Assembly (NCBI RefSeq): GCF_002850745.1 | Contig: NZ_KZ559468.1 | Location: 89,608 to 153,607, forward strand | Direction: 5' to 3' | Length of the DNA stretch: 64,000 nt | From: Nonomuraea indica | GTDB lineage: Bacteria > Actinomycetota > Actinomycetes > Streptosporangiales > Streptosporangiaceae | Shown here: piece after piece, positions 20,478 to 27,595 of the stretch | Position numbering within the stretch: position 1 is the stretch's first letter | How the letters are laid out: every line of letters starts with the position of its first letter | Notes under the pieces: model-generated | The model's database searches: none | What the model saw: the letters and a program-made list of their open reading frames with translations, nothing else | Told to the model about the DNA's origin: nothing | Position numbers and translations under genes: made by a program

Positions 20478-21182
20478 ATGACTGACCCTGGTGGCGTCCG
20501 CGCGTCCGACGCCGAGCGTGAGGCCGTCGTCGAACGGCTTCGCGTGGCTTCCGTGGACGGCAGGCTCACCCTGGCCGAGCTGGCCGACCGCACCGAGGCC
20601 GCCTACACCGCGACCACCCGCGCCGAACTGGCCGTGATCACCGAGGACCTGCCCGGCTCCGACGCCGTCCCCTCCGCCACCGCGCCCGCCCCCGCCAGGC
20701 CGCGTGACGGACGCAGGCGGCGGTGGTTCGTCGGCGTCATGGGCGACACCAAGAGACGCGGCACCTGGCGCGTCGACGAGGAACTCGGCGCGGTGGCCGT
20801 GATGGGCGACGTGGTGCTCGACCTGCGCGAGGCCGAGGTGCGCACGGACATGGTCGAGATCACGGCCGTGTCGGTGATGGGCGACGTGAAGATCATCGTG
20901 CCGGACGGCGTCCACGTCGACCTCGACGGCATGGCCGTCATGGGCAGCAAACGGGTGGACGTGCAGGAGGCGCCGCGCGGGCAGAACGTGCCCGTCGTCC
21001 GCGTGCACGCCTACGCGGTGATGGGCGACGTCAAGGTGCTCGGCGACTCCCGGGCCGAGCCGCTGCGGCGGGGGCTGGCGGCCTGGCGCGAGCAGTGGAA
21101 CCGCCTGCACGGCCTCCCGCACCAGCCCCACCGCCCGGTGACGGGCCCGCCCCCCGACGCCCTCCCGGGCCGCGACCACTGA
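20478..21182 (+). CDS. DUF1707 and LiaF-like C-terminal domain protein
   Basis: 234 residues. Residues about 8-60 form a DUF1707 domain (VRASDAEREAVVERLR, DGRLTLAELADRTEAAYTA), a SHOCT-like module common in actinomycetes. The second half is a beta-rich cell-wall-stress domain of the LiaF/YvqF type, with the recurring VMGD motif (VGVMGDTKR, VAVMGDVVLDL, VSVMGDVKII, YAVMGDVKVLG). No membrane segment is present between the two, unlike LiaF. The tail is rich in Pro and His. The function is unknown, probably envelope-stress related. No ribosome binding site is visible, in line with a leaderless message. Confidence 0.82.
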   Translation: MTDPGGVRASDAEREAVVERLRVASVDGRLTLAELADRTEAAYTATTRAELAVITEDLPGSDAVPSATAPAPARPRDGRRRRWFVGVMGDTKRRGTWRVDEELGAVAVMGDVVLDLREAEVRTDMVEITAVSVMGDVKIIVPDGVHVDLDGMAVMGSKRVDVQEAPRGQNVPVVRVHAYAVMGDVKVLGDSRAEPLRRGLAAWREQWNRLHGLPHQPHRPVTGPPPDALPGRDH

Positions 21183-21307
21183 AACCTGCCGCGCCCCCGC
21201 GCCGGTGCGGCTGATCGGGCGCGCTGCCGGGCCCGGCGGTACGGCGGGCGGGTGTGGCGGGGCGGCGCGGAGCCGAACCGTCGTGCCGAGGAGGGGCCCG
21301 GCGGGGA

Positions 21308-22354
21308 TTACGACGCCGCGGCCGTGGCAGGGGCGTCCAGGGCCGCCTCGTAGCGCTCCAGGAGCACCTGGGCCAGCTCGGGGGCCGGGCCGAGCACATC
21401 GGCGACCACGTCGGCGCCCGCCTCCAGGGTCGCGCGGCGTACCTTGTCGGAGAAGTGGCCGGGCGCCAGCAGGTAGGGCGCGACGGCGACACGTGGCGCG
21501 CCCGCCGCGCGCAGCAGCGCGACCGCCTCCTCGGGCGCCGGCGCCGCCGCGGACGCGTACGCCACCGTCACGGCCCACCAGCCCGAACGGACCGCCCACG
21601 CGCGAGCCAGCGCCGCCACGACCGCGTTGGCGCGGGCGTCGCTCGACCCCGCCGACACCAGCACGATCGCCGTGTCCGGGTCTCCGGCCGGAACGCCGGC
21701 CTCGGCCAGGCGCCGCTCCAGCGCCGCCGGCATCAGCGGGTGCGGCCCGAGCGTGGACCCGTAGCGGACGCGCAGCCGCGGGTCGCGCGCCCGCGCCTCG
21801 TGCAGCGCCGCGGGCAGGTCCACCCGCGAGTGGTACGCCTCGGTGAGCAGCAACGGCAGCACCACGGCCTCGCCCAGCCCGTGCAGGGCCTGACCGAGGG
21901 ACGGGGCGGCGTGGTCCAGGTAGGCGGTGCGCACCGGCAGGCCGGGCCTGGCCCGGCGCACCTCGTCCAGCAGCGCCTCCACCGTCGCGGCGGCCCGCGG
22001 GGCACGCGACCCGTGCGCCACCGCCACCAGCGGCACGCCGGCACCGCCCCCCACCCGCCCGCCACGGTCCGGGCCTCCACCCGCGGCACGCCTGACGCGG
22101 TCCGCGCCGACGGTCTCGGCAGGTGCGCTGCGGTCCGGGCCGACGGTCTCGGCACGCCTGACGGGGTCCACGCCCGCGATCTCGGCACGCCTGACGGGGT
22201 CCGCGTGCGCGGTCTCGGCACGTGCGCTGCGGTCCGCGCCGACGGTCTCGGCAGGTGCGGTGCGGTCCGGGCCTGGGGTGGTGGAGGGTGGGCGGCCCGC
22301 CTCGTCTGCCAACGAGGCGGGCCGGACGCCGGGGACTACAGGTGAATGCCGCAT
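21308..22354 (-). CDS. Sirohydrochlorin chelatase (CbiX/SirB type)
   Basis: 348 residues from ATG 22354, which has GGAAGG 4 nt away inside the end of cysH; GTG 22054 would give a 248-residue form of the usual size. The chelatase domain is clear: VAVAHGSRAPRA with the metal-binding His, a second LLLTEAYHSRVDLP repeat, and HFSDKVRRATLEAGADV. It inserts Fe2+ (or Co2+) into sirohydrochlorin, giving the siroheme needed by the sulfite reductase of this operon. Between the two possible starts lies a 33-bp tandem repeat encoding six 11-residue units (like GADRSARAETA). Whether that extension is translated is uncertain. Confidence 0.82.
   Translation of the reverse strand: MRHSPVVPGVRPASLADEAGRPPSTTPGPDRTAPAETVGADRSARAETAHADPVRRAEIAGVDPVRRAETVGPDRSAPAETVGADRVRRAAGGGPDRGGRVGGGAGVPLVAVAHGSRAPRAAATVEALLDEVRRARPGLPVRTAYLDHAAPSLGQALHGLGEAVVLPLLLTEAYHSRVDLPAALHEARARDPRLRVRYGSTLGPHPLMPAALERRLAEAGVPAGDPDTAIVLVSAGSSDARANAVVAALARAWAVRSGWWAVTVAYASAAAPAPEEAVALLRAAGAPRVAVAPYLLAPGHFSDKVRRATLEAGADVVADVLGPAPELAQVLLERYEAALDAPATAAAS
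22086..22283 (-). repeat. Six 33-bp tandem units before the chelatase domain
   Basis: Units start at 22086, 22119, 22152, 22185, 22218 and 22251, each exactly 33 bp; most begin GCACG or GCAGG and end GTCTCG, the last unit diverging. The units come in two or three sequence types that alternate. In the chelatase frame they encode 11-residue units. Length is a multiple of three, so changes in copy number keep the frame. Confidence 0.85.
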
Positions 22355-23064
22355 TCGACCTTCCCCAGCCCCGCCCAGCGGCCGCTGCGCGGGTCCTCGC
22401 CGGGCGCCACCTGACGGGTGCAGGGGGCGCAGCCGATCGAGGGGTAGTTGTCGTAGTGCAACGGGTTGATCAGCACCCCGTTGTCGGCCATGTAGTTGTC
22501 GACGTCGTCCTGGGTCCAGCGGGCGATCGGGTTGACCTTGACCATCTGCCGCTTGGCGTCCCACTCGACGACCTTGGTGCCGGTCCGGGTGGGCGACTCG
22601 TCGCGGCGGATGCCGGAGATCCAGGCGAGGTAGGGCTCCAGCGCCCGGTTGAGCGGCTCGACCTTGCGCAGGTAGCAGCACAGGTCGGGGTTGCGGCCGA
22701 ACAGGCGCGGCCCCAGGTCGCGTTCCTGTTCGGCCACCGTCCGCGACGGCTCCACGTTGATCACGTTGACGTCGTAGACCTGCTGCACCGCGTCGCGGGT
22801 GCCGATGGTCTCGGCGAAGTGGTAGCCCGTGTCGATGAACAGCACGTCCACCCCGGGCTTGACCCGGCTCACCAGGTCGATCAGCAGGGCGTCGCTCATG
22901 GAGGACGTCAGGCACAGCCGGTCGCCGAAGGTGGCCGCCGCCCAGCGGATGATGTCGCGGGCCGGTGCCTCCTCCAGGAACTCGGCGGCGGACTCCACGA
23001 TGTCCTGCAGGTCGAGAGTGCCGCGCTGCTGTCTCAGACCGACTTCGATGTCGACCAGCGTCAT
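22336..23064 (-). CDS. cysH: Phosphoadenylyl/adenylyl-sulfate reductase
   Basis: 242 residues; GGAG lies 11 nt before ATG 23064. It reduces activated sulfate to sulfite with thioredoxin. The ATP-PPase fold motif is LTSSMSDALLIDL. The protein has CC (DLCCYLRKVEPLNR) and CAPCTR, the two pairs that bind a [4Fe-4S] cluster, so it is likely to use APS rather than PAPS. The C-terminal catalytic cysteine is in KVECGIHL. Its ATG overlaps the preceding CxxC gene (ATGA). Sulfate activation genes (cysN, cysD, cysC) are not in the window. Confidence 0.95.
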   Translation of the reverse strand: MTLVDIEVGLRQQRGTLDLQDIVESAAEFLEEAPARDIIRWAAATFGDRLCLTSSMSDALLIDLVSRVKPGVDVLFIDTGYHFAETIGTRDAVQQVYDVNVINVEPSRTVAEQERDLGPRLFGRNPDLCCYLRKVEPLNRALEPYLAWISGIRRDESPTRTGTKVVEWDAKRQMVKVNPIARWTQDDVDNYMADNGVLINPLHYDNYPSIGCAPCTRQVAPGEDPRSGRWAGLGKVECGIHL

Positions 23065-23279
23065 ATCTTCACTCCGATTCCGAGGAACTTCAGCTTGAAG
23101 GCGCGGGCGCAGGCCCGGCAGTACCACCCGCCGCCCGCGCCGTGACCGGCACCGTGACCGGCGGTGTGACCGGCGGTCTGCCCGGTGACGGGTCCGGCGG
23201 CGGCCGGTTCGCCCTCGTAGGGCTCCAGGTCCTCGTCGCCGCAGTAGGGGCAGTGGAACGGGACGGCTCGCGTGCTCAT
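23061..23279 (-). CDS. Small CxxC zinc-ribbon protein of the sulfite-reductase operon
   Basis: 72 residues. Two cysteine pairs, HCPYCG near the N-terminus and WYCRACARAF near the C-terminus, form a likely zinc or iron site. The middle is a Gly/His repeat (TAGHGAGHGAGGG). Both ends overlap neighbours by ATGA, to sulfite reductase upstream and cysH downstream, so its product is made in step with them. A small protein at this place is a known feature of actinomycete sulfite-reductase operons. It may carry metal or electrons for the reductases; this is inference. Confidence 0.82.
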   Translation of the reverse strand: MSTRAVPFHCPYCGDEDLEPYEGEPAAAGPVTGQTAGHTAGHGAGHGAGGGWYCRACARAFKLKFLGIGVKI

Positions 23280-24949
23280 CGCAGGTCCGCCTCGTCCGCG
23301 CGCTGCACCCAGTCGGCGAAGGACTCGCCTTCCTTCTTCTGGCTCTCGTAGTGGGTGACGACCCGCTCCACGTAGTCGGGCAGCGCGGCGGCGGTCGTCT
23401 TCAGGCCGCGCACCTTGCGGCCGAAGCCCGCGTTGACGCCGAGCGAGCCGCCCAGGTGGATCTGGAAGCCCTCGACCTGCTCGCCGTTGTCGTCGACGAC
23501 GAGCTGGCCCTTCAGGCCGATGTCGGCGACCTGGATGCGGGCGCAGGAGTTGGGGCAGCCGTTGACGTTGATCGTCAGCGGCTCCTTGAAGTCGGGCAGC
23601 CGCCGCTCCAGCTCGTCGATCAGGTCGGAGGCGGTGGCCTTGGTCTCGACGATGGCCAGCTTGCAGTATTCGATGCCGGTGCAGGCCATCGTCTGGCGGC
23701 GGAACGTGGACGGGTTGACCTGCAGGTCGTTGGCCTCCAGCTCGGCGACGAGCGAGTCGACCCGGTCGGGCGCCACGTCGAGGATGACCATCTTCTGCTC
23801 GACCGTGGTCCGGACCCGGTCGGAGCCGTGCCGCTCGGCGATGTCGGCGATCAGGTGCAGCCGGTCGCCGTCGAGGCGGCCGACCCGGGGCGCGAAGCCG
23901 ACGTAGAAGTTGCCGTCCTGCTGCGGGAAGACGCCCACGTGGTCACGGCGGGAGCTGCGCGGCTCGGCCGGGGCCGGGCCGTCGGGCAGCGCCTCCTTGA
24001 GGTACTCGGTCTCCAGCACCTCGCGGAACTTCTCCACGCCCCAGTCGTTGACCAGGAACTTCAGCCGGGCCCGATGCCGCAGCCGCCGGTAGCCGTAGTC
24101 GCGGAAGATGCCGATCACGCCGCCGAAGACGTCCTCCACCTGGTCGGGCCGGACGAACACGCCGATCCGCTTGGCGAACATCGGGTTGGTGGACAGGCCG
24201 CCGCCGACCCACAGGTCGTAGCCCTTCTCGCCGGTCGGCAGCTCCACGCCCACGAACGCCACGTCGTTGATCTCGTGCACGGTGCAGTGGGCCGGGCAGC
24301 CGCTGATCGCCGTCTTGAACTTGCGCGGCAGGTTGGAGTAGGCGGGGTCGCCGATGAAACGGTCGTGCACCAGGCGGATCTGCTCGGTGGCGTCGAGCAC
24401 CTCCTCGGTGTCGATGCCGGCCAGCGGGCAGCCGAGGATCACGCGGGGGGTGTCGCCGCACGCCTCGGTGGTGGACAGGCCGACGGCCTCCAGCCGCTGC
24501 CAGATGTCGGGCACCGACTCGATCTCCACCCAGTGCAGCTGCACGTTCTGCCGGTCGGTCACGTCGGCCGTGCCCCTGGCGTACTCGTTGGAGATGTCGG
24601 CGATGGTCCGCAGCTGCCGCAGGTCGAGCTGGCCGCCGTCGATCCGCACCCGCAGCATGAAGTAGCGGTCGTCGAGCTCCTCGGGGTCGAGGATCGCCGT
24701 CTTGCCGCCGTCGATGCCGGGCTTGCGCTGGGTGTAGAGGCCGTACCACCGCATGCGGCCGCGCAGGTCGGCGGGGTCGATCGAGTCGAAGCCGCCCTTG
24801 GCGTAGACGTCGATGATGCGCTGACGGACGTTGAGCCCGTCGTCGTTCTTCTTGTTCTCTTCGTTCTTGTTGAGCGGCTCGCGGTAACCGAGAGCCCACT
24901 GACCCTCGCCGCGCGGGCGCTTGTGGTGCCGGCTGGCAGGAGTGCTCAT
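23276..24949 (-). CDS. sir: Assimilatory sulfite reductase (siroheme, ferredoxin type)
   Basis: 557 residues. It reduces sulfite to sulfide with six electrons. Duplicate NIR/SIR domains are present. The siroheme-[4Fe-4S] cysteines are in CTGIEYCKLA and NGCPNSCARI. RQNVQLHWVEIESV, GCPAHCTVHEI and GGGLSTNPMFAKR are also conserved. A Tyr in DDRYFMLR and a Cys in TEACGDTPR fall where the Mycobacterium enzyme has its Tyr-Cys crosslink. ATG 24949 has GAAGGA (24956-24961) upstream. Expression is likely controlled by the leader peptide and hairpin before it and by the palindrome at 25187-25201. Siroheme iron insertion is provided by the chelatase in the same unit. Confidence 0.94.
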   Translation of the reverse strand: MSTPASRHHKRPRGEGQWALGYREPLNKNEENKKNDDGLNVRQRIIDVYAKGGFDSIDPADLRGRMRWYGLYTQRKPGIDGGKTAILDPEELDDRYFMLRVRIDGGQLDLRQLRTIADISNEYARGTADVTDRQNVQLHWVEIESVPDIWQRLEAVGLSTTEACGDTPRVILGCPLAGIDTEEVLDATEQIRLVHDRFIGDPAYSNLPRKFKTAISGCPAHCTVHEINDVAFVGVELPTGEKGYDLWVGGGLSTNPMFAKRIGVFVRPDQVEDVFGGVIGIFRDYGYRRLRHRARLKFLVNDWGVEKFREVLETEYLKEALPDGPAPAEPRSSRRDHVGVFPQQDGNFYVGFAPRVGRLDGDRLHLIADIAERHGSDRVRTTVEQKMVILDVAPDRVDSLVAELEANDLQVNPSTFRRQTMACTGIEYCKLAIVETKATASDLIDELERRLPDFKEPLTINVNGCPNSCARIQVADIGLKGQLVVDDNGEQVEGFQIHLGGSLGVNAGFGRKVRGLKTTAAALPDYVERVVTHYESQKKEGESFADWVQRADEADLR

Positions 24950-24987
24950 TGCGCGTCCTTCGGATCATGGGCGCGCGCAGGCTTCCT

Positions 24988-25010
24988 CCCGCCTCGACGT
25001 CGAGTGCGGG
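24988..25010 (-). promoter_or_regulatory. Hairpin between leader peptide and sulfite reductase
   Basis: CTCGACGTCGAG (24993-25004) with flanking CCCGC/GCGGG gives a stem of about nine pairs with one bulge. It sits after the leader peptide stop and about 27 nt before the ribosome binding site of sir. It could act in attenuation. There is no run of U after it, so a role in translation or Rho-type control is as likely. Confidence 0.4.
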
Positions 25011-25057
25011 GGTGTCAGAAGAGGTGCGACGCGCTCAGGGATGACAAACGGGGTCGG

Positions 25058-25144
25058 TCAGCGGGCGTCGCGACAGATGGCGCTGCGGACACGCTGAAGG
25101 TCGACGTGGCGTCGACCGACGAGCATGGGGTCCGCTGGCAGCAT
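25058..25144 (-). CDS. Sulfur-operon leader peptide with RRHVDLxR motif
   Basis: 28 residues from ATG 25144, or 22 from ATG 25126. The sequence contains GRRHVDLQRVRSAICRDAR at its end. This is the actinobacterial 'putative leader peptide' type found before sulfur assimilation genes: basic RRHVDL followed by a serine and a single Cys codon close to the stop. Slow translation at the Cys codon when cysteine is short would signal downstream genes. The promoter at 25152-25180 places the transcript start at the ATG, so it is leaderless. The family link is from memory of the motif; the mechanism is inference. Confidence 0.75.
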   Translation of the reverse strand: MLPADPMLVGRRHVDLQRVRSAICRDAR

Positions 25145-25151
25145 GTCTATG

Positions 25152-25180
25152 AAGATACGCGAGCCGCCCGGGATGTCCAA
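25152..25180 (-). promoter_or_regulatory. Promoter of the sulfite-reductase operon
   Basis: Read on the minus strand: TTGGAC (25180-25175), a 17-bp spacer, then TATCTT (25157-25152). The expected transcript start falls at the ATG of the leader peptide at 25144. Spacing is ideal for the main vegetative sigma factor. Confidence 0.65.
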
Positions 25181-25186
25181 CAAGGG

Positions 25187-25201
25187 GTCCAGAGTCTGGA
25201 C
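25187..25201. promoter_or_regulatory. 15-bp palindromic operator before the sulfur promoter
   Basis: GTCCAGA-G-TCTGGAC is a perfect 7-bp inverted repeat with a one-base centre, just upstream of the minus-35 box. The minus-35 itself (GTCCAA on the plus strand) repeats part of a half-site, so a regulator could contact both. It is a good candidate for the sulfur-responsive regulator of this operon, whose gene is not here. Confidence 0.6.
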
Positions 25202-25208
25202 ACCGCCG

Positions 25209-25334
25209 TCATCCCTGGCGCGGCCAGTCGAGCGGCGACTCCCTGACCTCCGGCGTGCTCTGGTGCTGGCAGTCGCACCAGGAACCGCCGCGGCACTCCT
25301 CGTGCCGCCTGTCCTTGCAGGCGTCGCAGATCAC
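25209..25334 (-). CDS. 41-residue Cys-rich mini-protein
   Basis: GTG 25334 with GAGGAA upstream. The sequence has ICDACKDRRHEECRGGSWCD and then CQHQ, giving five Cys plus His in a compact pattern that suggests a metal-binding knuckle. Similar mini-proteins with CDACKxRxHxxC and WCDCQH are widespread in actinomycetes as far as I recall. It ends 8 bp before the palindrome of the sulfur promoter on the same strand. Function unknown. Confidence 0.65.
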   Translation of the reverse strand: MICDACKDRRHEECRGGSWCDCQHQSTPEVRESPLDWPRQG

Positions 25335-25379
25335 ATCTGCATTATTCCTCGTCGAACGGGGTTCGGTTAGGGTGGCGGC

Positions 25380-26177
25380 GTGGTGGACCTCATGCGCGAG
25401 CTGCTCGACGACCTGCGCGCGGAGAGCGCGTCCCTGGAGCTCCTGCTGGAGCCGCTGCGGCCGGAGCAGTGGGAGCTGCCCACGCCCGCCGAGGGATGGG
25501 CGGTGCGCGACCAGGTGAGCCATCTGGCCTGGTTCGACGACGCCGCCCGCGCCGCCGTCACCGACCCGGAGGCGTTCCGCGCCTCCCTGGCCGAGCTGAC
25601 CTCCGTGGACGACCTGGCGTTCCAGGCGCGCGGCCTGGCCGCCGGCGAGCTGCTGGCCTGGTTCCGCGCGGCGCGCGCCGCGAGCCTGGCGGCGTTCGCC
25701 CGGCTGGGGCCCCGCGACCGGGTGCCGTGGTACGGGCCGGACATGTCGGCCGTCTCGTTCGTCACCGCCCGCCTGATGGAGACGTGGGCGCACGGGCAGG
25801 ACGTGGCCGACGCCCTCGGCGTCACCCGGGAGCCGACGTCCAGGCTGCGGCACGTGGCCACCATCGGGCACCGCGCGCTGCCGTACAGCTTCGCCGTGCG
25901 CGGGCTGCCCGTGCCCGCCGAGCCCGTGCGGCTGGAGCTGACGGCGCCCGGCGGCGAGCCGTGGACGGCCGGGCCGGCCGGCGCCGCCGACGTGGTGCGC
26001 GGCCCCATGCTCGACTTCTGCCTGCTGGTCACCCAGCGCGTCCACCTGGCCGACACCGCGCTGCGGATCACCGGCCAGACGGCCCGCGCCTGGATGGAGA
26101 TCGCCCAGGCGTTCGCCGGCCCACCCGGAAAGGGACGCGCCCCGAGATCGGGGAACGCTCAGGGGGATGCCCGATGA
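25380..26177 (+). CDS. TIGR03084-type DinB-like metal-binding protein
   Basis: 265 residues from GTG 25380 (GTG 25383 and ATG 25392 are alternatives; AGGGTGG upstream). The N-terminal half is a four-helix DinB/mycothiol-dependent maleylpyruvate isomerase-like domain. Its metal-binding histidines are in DQVSHLAWFD and ETWAHGQDVADAL, with a third in IGHRAL. The C-terminal part is the family's small sterol-carrier-like beta domain (VRLELTAPGGEPWTAGP). The family is probably a mycothiol-dependent enzyme of unknown substrate. Confidence 0.85.
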   Translation: MVDLMRELLDDLRAESASLELLLEPLRPEQWELPTPAEGWAVRDQVSHLAWFDDAARAAVTDPEAFRASLAELTSVDDLAFQARGLAAGELLAWFRAARAASLAAFARLGPRDRVPWYGPDMSAVSFVTARLMETWAHGQDVADALGVTREPTSRLRHVATIGHRALPYSFAVRGLPVPAEPVRLELTAPGGEPWTAGPAGAADVVRGPMLDFCLLVTQRVHLADTALRITGQTARAWMEIAQAFAGPPGKGRAPRSGNAQGDAR

Positions 26178-26209
26178 TCCGCCCGGGCCACCGGTGACAA
26201 GCTGGGAGC

Positions 26210-26581
26210 ATGCGGACGCTTCTGAACGTCATCTGGCTGCTCTTCGCGGGGATCTGGCTCGCCCTCGGCTACGCGGTGGCCGGGGTGATCTGCTGCGTCC
26301 TCATCGTCACGATCCCGTTCGGCATCGCCTCGTTCCGGATCGCCGCGTACGCGCTGTGGCCGTTCGGCAGGACCGTCGTCCGCGACCCGGACGCCGGCGT
26401 GTTCTCCCTGTTCGGCAACATCATCTGGTGCCTCGTCGCCGGGATCTGGCTGGCGATCGGGCACGTCGTGACCTCGATCCCGCTGTTCGTCTCGATCGTC
26501 GGCATCCCGCTGGGCGTCGCCAACCTCAAGATGGTGCCCGTGTCGCTGCTGCCGCTCGGCGCCCGCATCGAGGACGCCTGA
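26210..26581 (+). CDS. YccF domain-containing inner membrane protein
   Basis: 123 residues with two YccF units. Each begins with NVIWLLFAGIWLALGY or NIIWCLVAGIWLAIGH and continues into a second hydrophobic stretch ending in IPFGIASFRI or IPLGVANLKM. Four membrane segments are expected. The family is widespread and of unknown function. The ATG at 26210 is 33 bp after the DinB-like gene, likely the same transcript. Confidence 0.9.
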   Translation: MRTLLNVIWLLFAGIWLALGYAVAGVICCVLIVTIPFGIASFRIAAYALWPFGRTVVRDPDAGVFSLFGNIIWCLVAGIWLAIGHVVTSIPLFVSIVGIPLGVANLKMVPVSLLPLGARIEDA

Positions 26582-26623
26582 GCGGGCCCGGAGCGCCTTC
26601 CGCGCCGGGCCCGGGGAGCGGCG

Positions 26624-27595
26624 TCAGGGCTGCAGGTACTTCTTGGCGCCGTCGTGCAGCGGCACCGGGTCGGTCTTCGCCGCCTCGTCGCGGCTGATGT
26701 TCTTCGCCTCCGGGTGGACCTTCTCCAGCTCCGCCTTCTTCTCGAAGAGGATCTTGGTGAGGTTGCCGGCGAGGTCGGCCGGCATCTTCTCCGACACGAT
26801 GAGCAGGTTGGGCACGGCGATGGTCGGCACGTCGGCCGCCGTCGCGTACACGTCCTTCTTCAGCGTCGTGGCCTGGTAGACCGGCCCGTACTCGGCGTTG
26901 AGCTTGGGCAGCAGCTCGTCGATCGGCACGAACACGACGTCGTCCTTCAGGCTCGTCGTCAGGTCGGTGATGCCGCCCGTCGGCAGGCCGCCCGACCAGA
27001 ACAGCGCGTCCAGCGTGCCGTCCTTGACGCCCTGCACCGTCTCCGGCAGCGACAGCGCCTGCTTCTTGATGTCGGAGTCGGGGTTCAGCCCGGCGGCCTT
27101 GAGCAGGCGCAGCGCGATGTTCTCGGTGCCCGAGTTCGGCGAGCCGGTCGAGACGCGCTTGCCCTTCATGTCGGCGACGGTGCGGATGCCGGCGTCGGCG
27201 CGGGCGATCACATGGGTGTAGTTCGTGTAGATCCTCGCCAGCGCCTTGATCGGCTGCGGGCTGGTGAAGGCGCCCTTGCCGGTCGCGGCGTCGCTCGCGG
27301 CGTCGGCCAGCGTGAAGGCGATGTCGGAGTCGCCGCGCACCACCCGCTGGATGTTCTCCACCGACGCGCCGGTGGCCTCCGCCGTCACCTGGTAGCCCGG
27401 CAGGTTCTTGGTCAGCAGGTCGGCGTAGCCGCCGCCGAGCTGGTAGTAGACACCGGTGGTGTTGCCGGTGGCGATGGACAGGCGGCCGCTGTTGTGAAGG
27501 GCGTCGCCCGAGGTGCTCTGGCGCTCGCCGCCGCACGCCGTGAGGCCGGCCACGAGGGCCAGCGCGGCGGCGCCGAGACGGATGACGGATCGCAT
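26624..27595 (-). CDS. TAXI-type TRAP transporter substrate-binding lipoprotein
   Basis: 323 residues from ATG 27595, with AAAGGA upstream. A lipoprotein signal ends in GLTAC. The mature part is a TAXI-family binding protein: GRLSIATGNTTGVYYQLGGGYADLL, SDIAFTLADAASDAATG, KGKRVSTGSPNSGTEN and DALFWSGGLPTGGITDL. It would deliver an organic acid (in known cases glutamate, alpha-ketoglutarate or similar) to the permease. Its start overlaps the permease stop (TGATG), so both are co-translated. It is paralogous to the protein at 33158-34138. Confidence 0.93.
   Translation of the reverse strand: MRSVIRLGAAALALVAGLTACGGERQSTSGDALHNSGRLSIATGNTTGVYYQLGGGYADLLTKNLPGYQVTAEATGASVENIQRVVRGDSDIAFTLADAASDAATGKGAFTSPQPIKALARIYTNYTHVIARADAGIRTVADMKGKRVSTGSPNSGTENIALRLLKAAGLNPDSDIKKQALSLPETVQGVKDGTLDALFWSGGLPTGGITDLTTSLKDDVVFVPIDELLPKLNAEYGPVYQATTLKKDVYATAADVPTIAVPNLLIVSEKMPADLAGNLTKILFEKKAELEKVHPEAKNISRDEAAKTDPVPLHDGAKKYLQP

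Noticed and set aside
24950..25057. SAM or other known riboswitch before sir
   Set aside because: No conserved aptamer elements were seen; the leader peptide explains the region better.
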